From: JAJDIA01 sp031555735
GTDB taxonomy: Bacteria; Bacteroidota; Bacteroidia; Bacteroidales; Tannerellaceae
Length of the DNA stretch: 20,436 nt
Assembly: GCA_031555735.1 (NCBI GenBank)
Contig: JAVBUE010000066.1
Coordinates: forward strand, 1 to 20,436
Reading direction: 5' to 3'
A model generated the notes under the pieces. That model saw only the letters and a list, made by a program, of their open reading frames with translations. It was not told the DNA's origin and did not search any database. The translations under genes were made by a program, and so were the position numbers. Positions 1-7,798 of the stretch are shown here, in pieces. Each line of letters begins with the position of its first letter. Position 1 is the first letter of the stretch.

Positions 1-75
1 CGACGTTGATAGGCTACAGGTGTACGCGCGGTAACGCGTTCAGCCGAGTAGTACTAATTGCCCGAGACTTTCAAC
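1..75 (+). rRNA. rrl: 23S ribosomal RNA, 3' end (partial)
   Basis: The first bases match the conserved 3' terminal part of bacterial 23S rRNA: a TTGATAGGC segment, then GGTGTACGCGCGGTAACGCG, then GTTCAGCCGAGTAGTACTAA. The gene begins before the window. The exact 3' end cannot be fixed from sequence alone; it is placed near base 75, after the GCCCGAGAC segment. A 5S gene follows about 140 bases later, as in a normal rrn operon. The reading frame that crosses this stretch is spurious. Confidence 0.93.
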
Positions 76-216
76 AAGCCAGGGAGGTTTACTTTAATAA
101 TTCCCCTTTTGATACTGATGTGACAGATGTCTATCTAAATTGCGAAGGCAAGCGACAAAGCAACAAGCACAAAAGCAAGCCAAGCAAACAAGGTAAGTAA
201 AGATCTTACATGATAT
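76..216 (+). other. 23S-5S internal transcribed spacer
   Basis: This stretch between the 23S 3' end and the 5S 5' end has no gene. Bases 145-195 are low-complexity, with repeated AAGC/CAAGC words. It is expected to be removed during rRNA processing. No tRNA fold was seen in it. Confidence 0.7.
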
Positions 217-324
<108 letters not shown>

Positions 325-329
325 TTAAG

Positions 330-368
330 AAAGAGCCGGTTTTCCGAAAGGGAGGCCGGCTTCTTTGT
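330..368 (+). terminator. rrn operon terminator hairpin
   Basis: GCCGG (335-339) pairs with CCGGC (356-360). The stem continues inward through U-G and C-G pairs to a GAAA loop at 346-349 and outward through AAAGA/TTCTTT. A T-rich tail follows. It lies just after the 5S, as expected for an intrinsic rrn terminator. Confidence 0.8.
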
Positions 369-447
369 TGTGTGTGCGGTAATGCGAAGCACCGTCAGTA
401 CGATCAAACAATTCGTTTTCTGCGTGCGGGAATCCGAACAATTAATA

Positions 448-455
448 TACCTTTG
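448..455 (+). promoter_or_regulatory. Bacteroidetes -7 box (TACCTTTG) for the histidine kinase
   Basis: TACCTTTG matches the Bacteroidetes sigma-ABfr -7 consensus TAnnTTTG. No good TTTG -33 box lies at the usual 19-21 base spacing. Transcription would start near 462, leaving a very short leader before the ATG at 476. An imperfect 15-base direct repeat (374-388 and 424-438) lies just upstream. Confidence 0.6.
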
Positions 456-475
456 TTGGCGCAAGTAGATAAGGT

Positions 476-1630
476 ATGGCAGGTATTTATGAATCCCGGC
501 AGCAGTTTAAGCTGATGTTTATTATCGGAGGTATCCTGATCGCGGTTGCCTCCCTGGTGATATCCGACATGCTGGTGAAGAACCTGGCAAAGGAAGAACG
601 CCAAAAGATGGAAATTTACTCGGATGCCGGCCGGGTGCTTACCAGTGATAATGCAGATCTGAATATGCTTCTTATCCTGCGGATTCTGGAGAGTAACACC
701 ACCATTCCAGTGATCCTGTGGGATGGAAAATCAGAATATTCTCCTAAAAATATCGACCTGCCTGAAGAGGAGCAGAAAAAGTTCCTGGAAAAGAAAGTGC
801 GGGAATTTACCGCCAAAAATCCTCCGATCGTCATTGATATGGGAGAAGGAGTCACTCAATACCTGTATTACGACGACTCGATCATCCTGAAACGGTTGAA
901 TATGTATCCGTACGTGCAACTGACCATTGTATTCGTCTTTATCCTGATTGCCTACCTGGCGTTGAGCAGTACCAAGAAGGCGGAACAGAATAAGGTATGG
1001 GTTGGCCTGTCGAAAGAGACAGCCCACCAATTGGGTACCCCCATCTCTTCACTGATCGCCTGGATGGAATACCTGAAGACGAAGGAGATGGATCCGTCCC
1101 TGCTGAATGAGATGGAGAAAGATGTGATCCGCCTGCAAACCATCGCCGAACGTTTCTCCAAGATCGGCTCGAACCCCGATCCGGTACCCGTCAATATCAG
1201 CCAGTCGCTCCAACAAGCGCTGGACTATATGCGCAAACGGATCTCCGCAAAGGTAAAGATCCGGCTCCTGACACCCGATGCTCCCGTCCTGGTGCTGATG
1301 AATGAATCGCTGTTTGCCTGGGTGATTGAGAACCTGACGAAGAATGCCGTAGATGCGATGGAAGGCCAGGGCGAGATCGTCTTCGAAGTCATAGAAAAAG
1401 ATAAAAGGATCCTGATTGATGTGGCCGATACCGGGAAAGGAATCCCCAAATCCCGCTTTAAAACCATCTTCAACCCTGGCTTCACGACGAAGGAAAGAGG
1501 GTGGGGCCTTGGCTTGTCGCTGGTGAAACGGATTGTCGAATCCTACACCAAAGGGAAGATCTATGTGCAGCGTTCGGAAATAGGGAAAGGTACCACTTTC
1601 CGCATCGAGCTGATGAAGTACAGAGGATAG
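476..1630 (+). CDS. Orphan membrane sensor histidine kinase
   Basis: A 384-residue membrane histidine kinase. TM1 spans about 12-32, a periplasmic region of about 110 residues follows, and TM2 spans about 148-166. The H-box is at 180-194 with phospho-acceptor His184 in the motif AHQLGTPIS. The HATPase_c domain has N-box ENLTKNAVDAM (285-295), G1 DTGKGI (318-323), F-box FNPGFTTK and G2 GWGLGL (342-347). The residue after His is Gln, not the usual acidic residue. No HAMP or PAS domain is evident, and no response regulator lies nearby, so the partner and signal are unknown. The ATG at 476 follows a -7 box at 448 and encodes a sensible N-terminus. The gene lies directly behind an rrn operon but has its own promoter. 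The kinase class is certain; its signal and partner are not. Confidence 0.92.
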   Translation: MAGIYESRQQFKLMFIIGGILIAVASLVISDMLVKNLAKEERQKMEIYSDAGRVLTSDNADLNMLLILRILESNTTIPVILWDGKSEYSPKNIDLPEEEQKKFLEKKVREFTAKNPPIVIDMGEGVTQYLYYDDSIILKRLNMYPYVQLTIVFVFILIAYLALSSTKKAEQNKVWVGLSKETAHQLGTPISSLIAWMEYLKTKEMDPSLLNEMEKDVIRLQTIAERFSKIGSNPDPVPVNISQSLQQALDYMRKRISAKVKIRLLTPDAPVLVLMNESLFAWVIENLTKNAVDAMEGQGEIVFEVIEKDKRILIDVADTGKGIPKSRFKTIFNPGFTTKERGWGLGLSLVKRIVESYTKGKIYVQRSEIGKGTTFRIELMKYRG

Positions 1631-1661
1631 TACTACTTTGTCGAAAAATTACGGTACAGTT

Positions 1662-1694
1662 TTTGCAATTGTAAGATGTTTTTTCGTACCTTTG
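1662..1694 (+). promoter_or_regulatory. Strong Bacteroidetes promoter for yceD-rpmF
   Basis: A TTTG -33 box (1662-1665) and a TACCTTTG -7 box (1687-1694) are separated by 21 bases, a full match to the TTTG-N19-21-TAnnTTTG consensus. The predicted start is near 1701. This places the in-frame TTG at 1638 upstream of the transcript and so supports the later TTG at 1719 as the real start of the next gene. Confidence 0.8.
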
Positions 1695-1718
1695 CAAGGT
1701 TTTTACACTAAAAAGGCT

Positions 1719-2300
1719 TTGGGGAAATTTAATTCATATAAGATAGATTTGAAAAACCTCACTCCGGGCACGCATACGTTTGAGTATTCCCTGGAGAATA
1801 AGTTTTTTATGGACATAGATGGCGACCAGGTGCAGAAGGGAAAAGTAAAGGTATCCCTTACGGTAAAACGGTCGTCGGTGATGTTCGAAATGGACTTCCA
1901 ATTGCAAGGTGTAGTGTTGGTTCCCTGTGATCGTTGTCTGGACGATATGGAGATACCGGTGGATACACAAAACAAATTGGTGGTTAAATTCGGTAAGGAG
2001 TATGCCGAAGAAAGCGATGTCGTAGTGGTCATACCGGAAGACGAAGGCTCGATCAATCTGGCTTGGTTCCTGTATGAATTTGTTGCCCTGTCGATCCCGA
2101 TGAAGCATGTACATGCACCGGGTAAATGCAACAAGTCCATGTCGTCGAAACTGAAAAAGCATACCGCCCGTAATGCCGATTCGGAGGAAGAATTTGAAGA
2201 AGAAGACGGCGGCGATGATTTCATCGCGGATGATGACGCCGACAGTTCCGCTTCCGACCCACGCTGGGACGCCCTGAAGGGCTTGATGGAGAATGAATAA
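1719..2300 (+). CDS. yceD: YceD/DUF177 family ribosome-biogenesis protein
   Basis: A 193-residue DUF177 protein, a family linked to large-subunit/23S rRNA accumulation and almost always encoded just before rpmF, as here (19-base gap). Visible features are a CDRC pair (Cys70, Cys73) in the VPCDRCLDDMEIP block, a later lone Cys137, and the family's C-terminal DPRWDALKGL motif (180-189). An acidic stretch at about 154-175 is rich in Asp/Glu. The start is a TTG at 1719: the frame has no ATG until the Met about 30 residues in, the N-terminus GKFNSYKIDL after the TTG fits the family, and the promoter at 1662-1694 excludes the upstream TTG at 1638. The family is confident; the exact start is well supported but not proven. 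Confidence 0.88.
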   Translation: MGKFNSYKIDLKNLTPGTHTFEYSLENKFFMDIDGDQVQKGKVKVSLTVKRSSVMFEMDFQLQGVVLVPCDRCLDDMEIPVDTQNKLVVKFGKEYAEESDVVVVIPEDEGSINLAWFLYEFVALSIPMKHVHAPGKCNKSMSSKLKKHTARNADSEEEFEEEDGGDDFIADDDADSSASDPRWDALKGLMENE

Positions 2301-2319
2301 TAACTAAATACATTAAAAA

Positions 2320-2505
2320 ATGGCACATCCTAAAAGAAGACAAGGCAAAGCAAGAACAGCTAAAAGAAGAACACACGACAAAGCGGTGGTTCCTACAATG
2401 GCTATCTGCCCGAACTGCGGGGCCTGGCACCTTTATCACACTGTGTGTGGTGAATGCGGCTATTACAGAGGCAAGTTGGCTATTGTAAAAGAAGCAGCTG
2501 TATAA
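2320..2505 (+). CDS. rpmF: 50S ribosomal protein L32
   Basis: A 61-residue protein with the L32 N-terminus (AHPKRRQGKARTAKRR) and a four-cysteine zinc ribbon at Cys30, Cys33, Cys43 and Cys46 (CPNC/CGEC). It retains all four cysteines, so it is the zinc-binding form. It is transcribed with yceD and followed by a clear terminator. Length and motifs are normal for the Bacteroidetes family. Confidence 0.98.
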   Translation: MAHPKRRQGKARTAKRRTHDKAVVPTMAICPNCGAWHLYHTVCGECGYYRGKLAIVKEAAV

Positions 2506-2551
2506 GCGTTTGTCAATTCCCTTTAATAGGTGTTGATGGACAAAAAAAAAT

Positions 2552-2581
2552 AGCCCTAAAAGAAGTTTTAGGGCTTTTTTT
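2552..2581 (+). terminator. Intrinsic terminator after rpmF
   Basis: A perfect 10-bp stem, AGCCCTAAAA (2552-2561) with TTTTAGGGCT (2566-2575), with a GAAG loop and a run of seven T. An A-run before the stem means it could also work on the other strand. It separates yceD-rpmF from fabH, so fabH needs read-through or its own promoter; no TAnnTTTG box was seen in 2582-2620. Confidence 0.93.
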
Positions 2582-2620
2582 CTTCCATCCCGCCAGGTTT
2601 TCAATGCTAATTGATAAGTT

Positions 2621-3625
2621 ATGGAAAGAATTAATGCGGTTATTACTGGTATAGGAGGGTATGTTCCGGAAGATGTAATCACCAACGCGGATATCGAAAA
2701 ATTAGTGGATACTTCCGATGAATGGATTACCACACGTGTCGGGATCTCGGAAAGACGGGTGCTCAAAGGCGAAGGAAAAGGCTTGTCTTTCATGGGCGTA
2801 CAGGCTGTAAGCGAGTTGCTGGCGAAGACCGGCGTTCAACCGGCGGATATTGATGCAATCATCTGCGCCACGACCACCCCTGATTATACATTCCCCACCT
2901 CGGCGTCGCTCATTGCGCATGAGACCGGTTGCGTGAAAGCCCTGGCATTCGACATGCAAGCGGCTTGCTCCGGCTTTATTTATGCCCTGGAAACCGGATC
3001 CAATTATATCCGCAGCGGACAATATACGAAAGTGATTGTTGTGTCCGGTGATAAAATGACCTCGATCACCGATTATACCGACCGGAATACGGCGCCGCTG
3101 TTTGGCGATGGTTGTGCGGCTCTCCTGTTGGAGCCGACCTCCGAACCCTACGGCGTGATCGACAGTATCCTGCGTACGGACGGTGTCGGGATCGAACATC
3201 TGCACATGAAAGGAGGAGGCTCCGCTTATCCCGCGTCCCATGAAACGGTGGATAAACACATGCATTATGTCTATCAGGACGGAAAATTCGTCTTCAAATA
3301 CGCCGTGTCGTACATGGCGGACGTGGCTGCTGAACTGGTAGAACGCAACGGGCTGACGAACGACCAGGTGGATTGGGTGGTGCCTCACCAGGCCAACCTC
3401 CGCATCATCGATGCCGCCGCCCGCCGGCTGGGTGTGCGCGACGACCAGGTGATGGTCAATATCCAGCGATTCGGAAATACCAGCGCCGGTTCCATCCCGC
3501 TCTGCCTCTGGGAGTGGGAAGATAAACTGAAGAAGGGCGACAACCTGATCCTGGCAGCTTTCGGCGCCGGATTCACCTATGGCGCCGTTTACATGAAATG
3601 GGGATATGACGGAAAAAAAGCATAA
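2621..3625 (+). CDS. fabH: 3-oxoacyl-[acyl-carrier-protein] synthase III
   Basis: Beta-ketoacyl-ACP synthase III, which condenses acetyl-CoA (or a branched starter) with malonyl-ACP to begin type II fatty-acid synthesis in the cytoplasm. It has 334 residues, a normal length. The catalytic triad is Cys116 (in AACSGF), His256 (in VPHQANLRI) and Asn286 (in FGNTSAG). The C-terminal GAGFTYGA block is present. Gene order yceD-rpmF-fabH resembles the common yceD-rpmF-plsX-fabH cluster, but plsX is absent here. Its 3' end overlaps era by 20 bases, suggesting cotranscription with era and der. Confidence 0.97.
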   Translation: MERINAVITGIGGYVPEDVITNADIEKLVDTSDEWITTRVGISERRVLKGEGKGLSFMGVQAVSELLAKTGVQPADIDAIICATTTPDYTFPTSASLIAHETGCVKALAFDMQAACSGFIYALETGSNYIRSGQYTKVIVVSGDKMTSITDYTDRNTAPLFGDGCAALLLEPTSEPYGVIDSILRTDGVGIEHLHMKGGGSAYPASHETVDKHMHYVYQDGKFVFKYAVSYMADVAAELVERNGLTNDQVDWVVPHQANLRIIDAAARRLGVRDDQVMVNIQRFGNTSAGSIPLCLWEWEDKLKKGDNLILAAFGAGFTYGAVYMKWGYDGKKA

Positions 3626-4499
3626 ATCAGGATTTGTCAATATCGTCGGTAATCCGAATGTCGGAAAGTCCACGCTGATGAACCGGCTGGTGGGAGAGCG
3701 TATCTCCATCATCACGTCGAAAGCGCAGACTACCCGCCACCGGATCATGGGAATCGTGAATACCGACGATATGCAGATCGTTTACTCGGATACCCCGGGT
3801 ATCCTGCGGCCGAACTATAAGTTGCAGGAATCCATGCTTACCTTTTCCAAATCGGCGTTGGGAGATGCCGATGTATTAGTATATGTGACCGATACGGTAG
3901 AGAAAATCGACAAGAACGAGGAGTTCCTCCAGTCGGTTCAACGGCTGGAATACCCCGTCTTGCTGTTGATCAACAAGATCGACCTCACCAACCAGGACGA
4001 GCTGGAGAAGTTGGTGGAAGCCTGGAAGGAGTTACTGCCCAAGGCGGAAATCATCCCGGTGTCCGCCCTGTCCAATTTCAATATCACGTATGTGAAACAA
4101 CGGGTGGAATCCCTGATGCCCGAATCCCCGCCCTATTTTGAGAAGGATGCGCTGACGGATAAGCCGGCGCGTTTCTTCGTGACGGAGATCATCCGCGAAA
4201 AGATCCTGTTGTATTACCAGAAAGAGATACCGTATGCGGTGGAAGTGGTGGTGGAACTGTTCAAGGAAGCGGAAGAACTGATCCACATCAAAGCACTGAT
4301 CATTGTCGAGCGCGATACCCAGAAAGGGATCGTGATCGGCCATCAGGGTCAGGCGTTGAAGAAAGTGGGCTCAATGGCCCGTAAGGATATCGAACGTTTC
4401 TTCGGAAAGAAAGTGTTCCTGGAAATGTTCGTGAAAGTGGAGAAAGACTGGCGGAACCGCGACAGCTTACTGAAAAGCTTTGGTTACCAGTTGGATTAA
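3606..4499 (+). CDS. era: GTPase Era
   Basis: Era is a Ras-like GTPase that binds 16S rRNA through a KH domain and acts in 30S maturation. The 297-residue protein has G1 GNPNVGKST (15-23), G3 DTPG (62-65), G4 NKID (123-126), a G5-like SALS segment near 153, and a C-terminal KH domain with the GHQGQALKKVG loop near 250. The ATG at 3606 overlaps the end of fabH by 20 bases, which points to translational coupling. Der follows after 23 bases. Confidence 0.97.
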   Translation: MTEKKHKSGFVNIVGNPNVGKSTLMNRLVGERISIITSKAQTTRHRIMGIVNTDDMQIVYSDTPGILRPNYKLQESMLTFSKSALGDADVLVYVTDTVEKIDKNEEFLQSVQRLEYPVLLLINKIDLTNQDELEKLVEAWKELLPKAEIIPVSALSNFNITYVKQRVESLMPESPPYFEKDALTDKPARFFVTEIIREKILLYYQKEIPYAVEVVVELFKEAEELIHIKALIIVERDTQKGIVIGHQGQALKKVGSMARKDIERFFGKKVFLEMFVKVEKDWRNRDSLLKSFGYQLD

Positions 4500-4522
4500 T
4501 AACGCAAACAACGAAAAATCAT

Positions 4523-5836
4523 ATGGGAAATTTAGTGGCTATCGTGGGGAGACCCAACGTAGGAAAGTCCACCTTGTTCAATCGGCTGACGGGTTCCCGC
4601 CAGGCTATCGTGAACGAAGAAGCGGGTACCACGCGTGACCGTCAGTATGGGAAAGTGGAATGGACGGGCAGGGAGTTCTCCATCGTCGATACCGGTGGCT
4701 GGGTGGTGAACTCGGACGATGTGTTTGAAGAAGAGATCAACAAACAGGTGCAGGTCGCGATCGAAGAATCGGATATGATCCTTTTTGTGGTGGACAATAT
4801 GAACGGGCTGACCGATTTGGATATGGCGGTGGCATCCATCCTGCGCCGCTCGAAAAAACCGATCGTCGTTGTAGCCAACAAAGCCGATACCTTCGAGATG
4901 CATGCCTCCTCGGCCGAGTTTTACTCCCTGGGGCTGGGTGATCCCTTCTGTGTGTCGGCCATCAACGGCTCATCCACCGGCGACCTGCTGGATAAAATAG
5001 TAGAGGTGTTGCCGGAGGAAAAGGTGGAAGAGCTGGAAGAAGAGCTGCCGCGTATCGCCGTCGTTGGTCGCCCGAACGCCGGCAAATCATCGCTGATCAA
5101 TGCCTTTATCGGGGAAGAACGTCATATTGTGACGGATATAGCCGGTACCACGCGTGATTCCATTTATACAAAATACAATAAGTTCGGGTTGAACTTTTAC
5201 CTGGTGGATACCGCCGGTATCCGCAAGAAAGGAAAAGTGAATGAAGACCTGGAATATTATTCCGTGATCCGTTCGATCCGCGCCATCGAAAGCGCCGACG
5301 TATGTGTGCTGATGATCGACGCCACGCGTGGCATTGAAAGCCAGGACCTGAATATCTTCTCCCTGATCCAGAAGAACCGGAAAGGGTTGGTGGTATGTGT
5401 CAATAAGTGGGACCTGGTGGAAGACAAGAGCCAGAAGGTGATCACCACCTTTACCCATACGATCCGTGAGCGGCTGGCGCCGTTTACCGATTTTCCGGTC
5501 ATCTTTATTTCCGCGCTTACCAAACAGCGTATCTTCAAGGTGCTTGAGACGGCGAAGGAGGTGCATGAGAACCGCCAAAAACGGGTTTCCACCGCCAAAC
5601 TGAACGAGGTCATGCTGCCGATCATAGAGAATTATCCGCCGCCTGCCTGGAAAGGGAAATACATTAAGATCAAATACATCACCCAGCTTCCTGTCGGGGC
5701 GGTGCCTTCCTTTGTTTTCTTTTGTAACCTGCCGCAATGGATTAAGGAACCGTATAAGCGATTCCTTGAAAACAAGATCCGGGAGAACTGGGACTTCACC
5801 GGCACGCCGATCAATATTTTTGTACGCGAGAAATAG
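4523..5836 (+). CDS. der: Ribosome-associated double GTPase Der (EngA)
   Basis: Der has two tandem GTPase domains and acts in 50S assembly. Of 437 residues, domain 1 shows GRPNVGKST (9-17), DTGG (56-59) and NKAD (119-122). Domain 2 shows GRPNAGKSS (182-190), DTAG (229-232) and NKWD (294-297). A KH-like C-terminal domain covers about 350-437. The AT-rich leader before the ATG, without a Shine-Dalgarno, is typical of Bacteroidetes. The stop is 4 bases from the stop of a minus-strand gene, and no clear terminator hairpin lies between. Confidence 0.97.
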   Translation: MGNLVAIVGRPNVGKSTLFNRLTGSRQAIVNEEAGTTRDRQYGKVEWTGREFSIVDTGGWVVNSDDVFEEEINKQVQVAIEESDMILFVVDNMNGLTDLDMAVASILRRSKKPIVVVANKADTFEMHASSAEFYSLGLGDPFCVSAINGSSTGDLLDKIVEVLPEEKVEELEEELPRIAVVGRPNAGKSSLINAFIGEERHIVTDIAGTTRDSIYTKYNKFGLNFYLVDTAGIRKKGKVNEDLEYYSVIRSIRAIESADVCVLMIDATRGIESQDLNIFSLIQKNRKGLVVCVNKWDLVEDKSQKVITTFTHTIRERLAPFTDFPVIFISALTKQRIFKVLETAKEVHENRQKRVSTAKLNEVMLPIIENYPPPAWKGKYIKIKYITQLPVGAVPSFVFFCNLPQWIKEPYKRFLENKIRENWDFTGTPINIFVREK

Positions 5837-5840
5837 CGGG

Positions 5841-6128
5841 TCACTCTTCCCCAACGATCCGCCGCCATTCCGGGTGGCGGTTGATGAAGGTGGAGACGAA
5901 CGGGCAGACGGGGATTACCCGCTGGCCATGCCGTTCGATGTCGGTCAGCACCTCCTCGATCAGTTGCGAGGCGATGCCCCGTCCCTGTAAGCCGGGGGGC
6001 ACTTCGGTATGGGTCAGATAGACCTCTCCTTTCGGAGTCAGGAGGTATTCCACTAACGCGATGTCGCCCTCGATATGGTATTCATATTGCAGGGCGGCGG
6101 TGTTTTTGAACAGGTTGTATGTTCCCAT
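5841..6128 (-). CDS. Small GNAT-like N-acetyltransferase (YjdJ/COG2388-like)
   Basis: A 95-residue protein of the small GNAT_acetyltransf_3-like class. The acetyl-CoA binding block is THTEVPPGLQGRGIASQL, followed by the class signature VIPVCPFVSTFINRHPEW. The ATG at 6128 starts MGTYNLFKN; upstream in-frame residues are basic and low-complexity and overlap the pirin gene, so the longer frame was rejected. It lies 11 bases after pirin on the same strand and is likely cotranscribed. The substrate is unknown. Confidence 0.87.
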   Translation of the reverse strand: MGTYNLFKNTAALQYEYHIEGDIALVEYLLTPKGEVYLTHTEVPPGLQGRGIASQLIEEVLTDIERHGQRVIPVCPFVSTFINRHPEWRRIVGEE

Positions 6129-6139
6129 GTGGTTTCGTT

Positions 6140-6976
6140 TTATTTGATGAAGGTGCCTTTTTCCAGTTCGTGGAAAGCGTCGTTCAGTTCGGCGCGGGTG
6201 TTCATCACGATCGGTCCTCCCCAAGCGATGGGCTCATTCAGCGGCTTACCGGCAAAGTAGGCAAAGCGCACGCCATCGCTTCCCGCCCTGACAAGGATCT
6301 CCTGCCCCTGATCGAACAGCAAAGCCGTACGGTGGGGTATGTCACGCGAGGCGTTGTCGCCGAATTGCGCGCATCCATCGATGAGATACACAAAGACGGT
6401 TTCCGCCGGATCGGTCGCCAGGCTGAATGTGGCGCCCGGCTTGACGATGATGTCATACAGCGTGGCATCCACAAAGCGCCCATGGATTCCTTCCGTTTCC
6501 TTATATCTTCCCGAGAGGATGCGTACAGACGCCACCTCTTCTTCTACTACCGGCATCATATCCGCCCGGATACTCCGGTAGCGGGGTTTGGTCATCTTCG
6601 CTTTTTGGGGGAGGTTGATCCATAGCTGGAAGCCTTGCATCCGGTCGGAGGCTTTCGGCATTTCCTGATGCATGATCCCGCTTCCCGCCGTCATCCACTG
6701 GCACTCGCCGGAATGGATCACGTCTTTGTTGCCGAGGCTGTCTTCGTGCTCAATCTGCCCGTTGATCAGGTAGGTCACCGTCTCTATACCCCGGTGCGGA
6801 TGCCAGGGGAATCCTTTGACATAATCGGACGGATCATGCGAATCAAAGCCATCAAGCATAAGGAACGGATCGAAATCATTCACATCGTTGAAGCCAACGA
6901 TGCGTACCAGGTGAACACCGGCGCCATCAATCTGGAAGGTACCGCTCACCGTACGGATAATGTTGCGTATTGCCAT
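6140..6976 (-). CDS. Pirin family protein
   Basis: A 278-residue bicupin of the pirin family. The N-terminal cupin holds the metal-binding set His59, His61 (in HPHRGIETVTY), His103 and Glu105 (in GIMHQEMP), which correspond to the human pirin ligands. The C-terminal cupin is more diverged. Some bacterial pirins have quercetin dioxygenase activity; others are regulators, and the sequence does not decide this. It forms an apparent two-gene unit with the GNAT gene downstream. No clear TAnnTTTG box was seen on this strand in 6977-7050. Confidence 0.93.
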   Translation of the reverse strand: MAIRNIIRTVSGTFQIDGAGVHLVRIVGFNDVNDFDPFLMLDGFDSHDPSDYVKGFPWHPHRGIETVTYLINGQIEHEDSLGNKDVIHSGECQWMTAGSGIMHQEMPKASDRMQGFQLWINLPQKAKMTKPRYRSIRADMMPVVEEEVASVRILSGRYKETEGIHGRFVDATLYDIIVKPGATFSLATDPAETVFVYLIDGCAQFGDNASRDIPHRTALLFDQGQEILVRAGSDGVRFAYFAGKPLNEPIAWGGPIVMNTRAELNDAFHELEKGTFIK

Positions 6977-7134
6977 ATCGCGGTTTTTATTGTCTGTGTG
7001 CTATTATTAATACAATAAACCAGGCCTGAAAGTTGTCGGTCGCCTTACCAAAATGAACAGGTTGGGTCCGTCGGCGCGTAAACAAATAGCGGATCATTTC
7101 TTTTATATATGTAAAAACCGTTGTGTATATGCGT

Positions 7135-7722
7135 ATGAAAAAGTGTTTGTTTCTCTCCTTCGCCTGTTGGCTGGCTATTTTTGGGGCACAGGCTCAATTC
7201 CGTTTCGGTGTGAAAGCCGGGATCAGTTCCAATTTTGTGTCGGCGGATGTGTTGAAGTACGCGGTGAACGACAATGCCCTCGGTTGGTACGTAGGACCGA
7301 CGGGCGAATACCTTTTCACCGATCGGCTCGGTATGAACGGCGGTGTGTTCTATGCGCAGAAAAGCATCGAGCCCGTGAATGCGGATTCACATACGATAGG
7401 GTATATCGAGGTGCCGGTCAACTTCAACTATTTTTTCCCCCTGAGTAACGGGTTTACGATCTATGCCGGAGCGGGACCGTATGTGCGGTTCAAGGTGTCG
7501 GGCGGCGACAGTTTTACGATGGCCGTCGATGATATCGTAGGGGAGTGGGATGCGCGCAGTGTCGGGACCGGGATGAACTTTACCGGCGGGGTGGAGCTTT
7601 TCCGCTTTCTGCAGGTAGGGATTACGTTCGGACTGGGTATGTCGGATAGTTTTGTGGATAACGGAGGCCGTTTTTCCACGCAGGAGCGAATCTGGATGTT
7701 TGCCGTCGCTGCATATTTCTGA
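7135..7722 (+). CDS. Outer-membrane beta-barrel (PorT-like) protein
   Basis: A 195-residue exported protein. The signal peptide MKKCLFLSFACWLAIFGAQA is followed by QFRFGVKAGIS, the usual opening of Bacteroidetes PorT-like/outer-membrane-beta-barrel proteins. Alternating hydrophobic and aromatic segments follow (for example GFTIYAGAGPYVRF), and the chain ends in an aromatic residue (VAAYF), as barrels do. ATG 7135 is preferred; 7129 (MRMKK) and GTG 7123 are also in frame. A weak TATATATG -7-like box lies at about 7104. The role is unknown. The nearest genes are a divergent pirin and a downstream HAD gene with its own promoter. Confidence 0.85.
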   Translation: MKKCLFLSFACWLAIFGAQAQFRFGVKAGISSNFVSADVLKYAVNDNALGWYVGPTGEYLFTDRLGMNGGVFYAQKSIEPVNADSHTIGYIEVPVNFNYFFPLSNGFTIYAGAGPYVRFKVSGGDSFTMAVDDIVGEWDARSVGTGMNFTGGVELFRFLQVGITFGLGMSDSFVDNGGRFSTQERIWMFAVAAYF

Positions 7723-7753
7723 TCATTCGTGCGTCATAAAAAAAGGAATTTGC

Positions 7754-7761
7754 TACATTTG
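7754..7761 (+). promoter_or_regulatory. Bacteroidetes -7 box (TACATTTG) for the HAD gene
   Basis: TACATTTG matches TAnnTTTG and lies 37 bases before the ATG at 7799. No perfect -33 TTTG was found at 19-21 bases. It excludes the ATG-like extension of the frame that would start at 7652, inside the previous gene. Confidence 0.6.
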
Positions 7762-7798
7762 CGTTCAAGCGGTATCACAGGATCAAACCACGTTACGC

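Noticed and set aside
145..195. AAGC-rich repeats in the 23S-5S spacer
   Set aside because: Low-complexity spacer sequence; no stable fold or tRNA recognised.
2702..3748. Long antisense frame opposite fabH
   Set aside because: It is a shadow of fabH and era with no promoter, and the sense frames have complete catalytic and GTPase motifs.
7053..7448. Small frame overlapping the outer-membrane barrel gene
   Set aside because: It overlaps the barrel gene in another frame and shows no recognisable fold or start signal.
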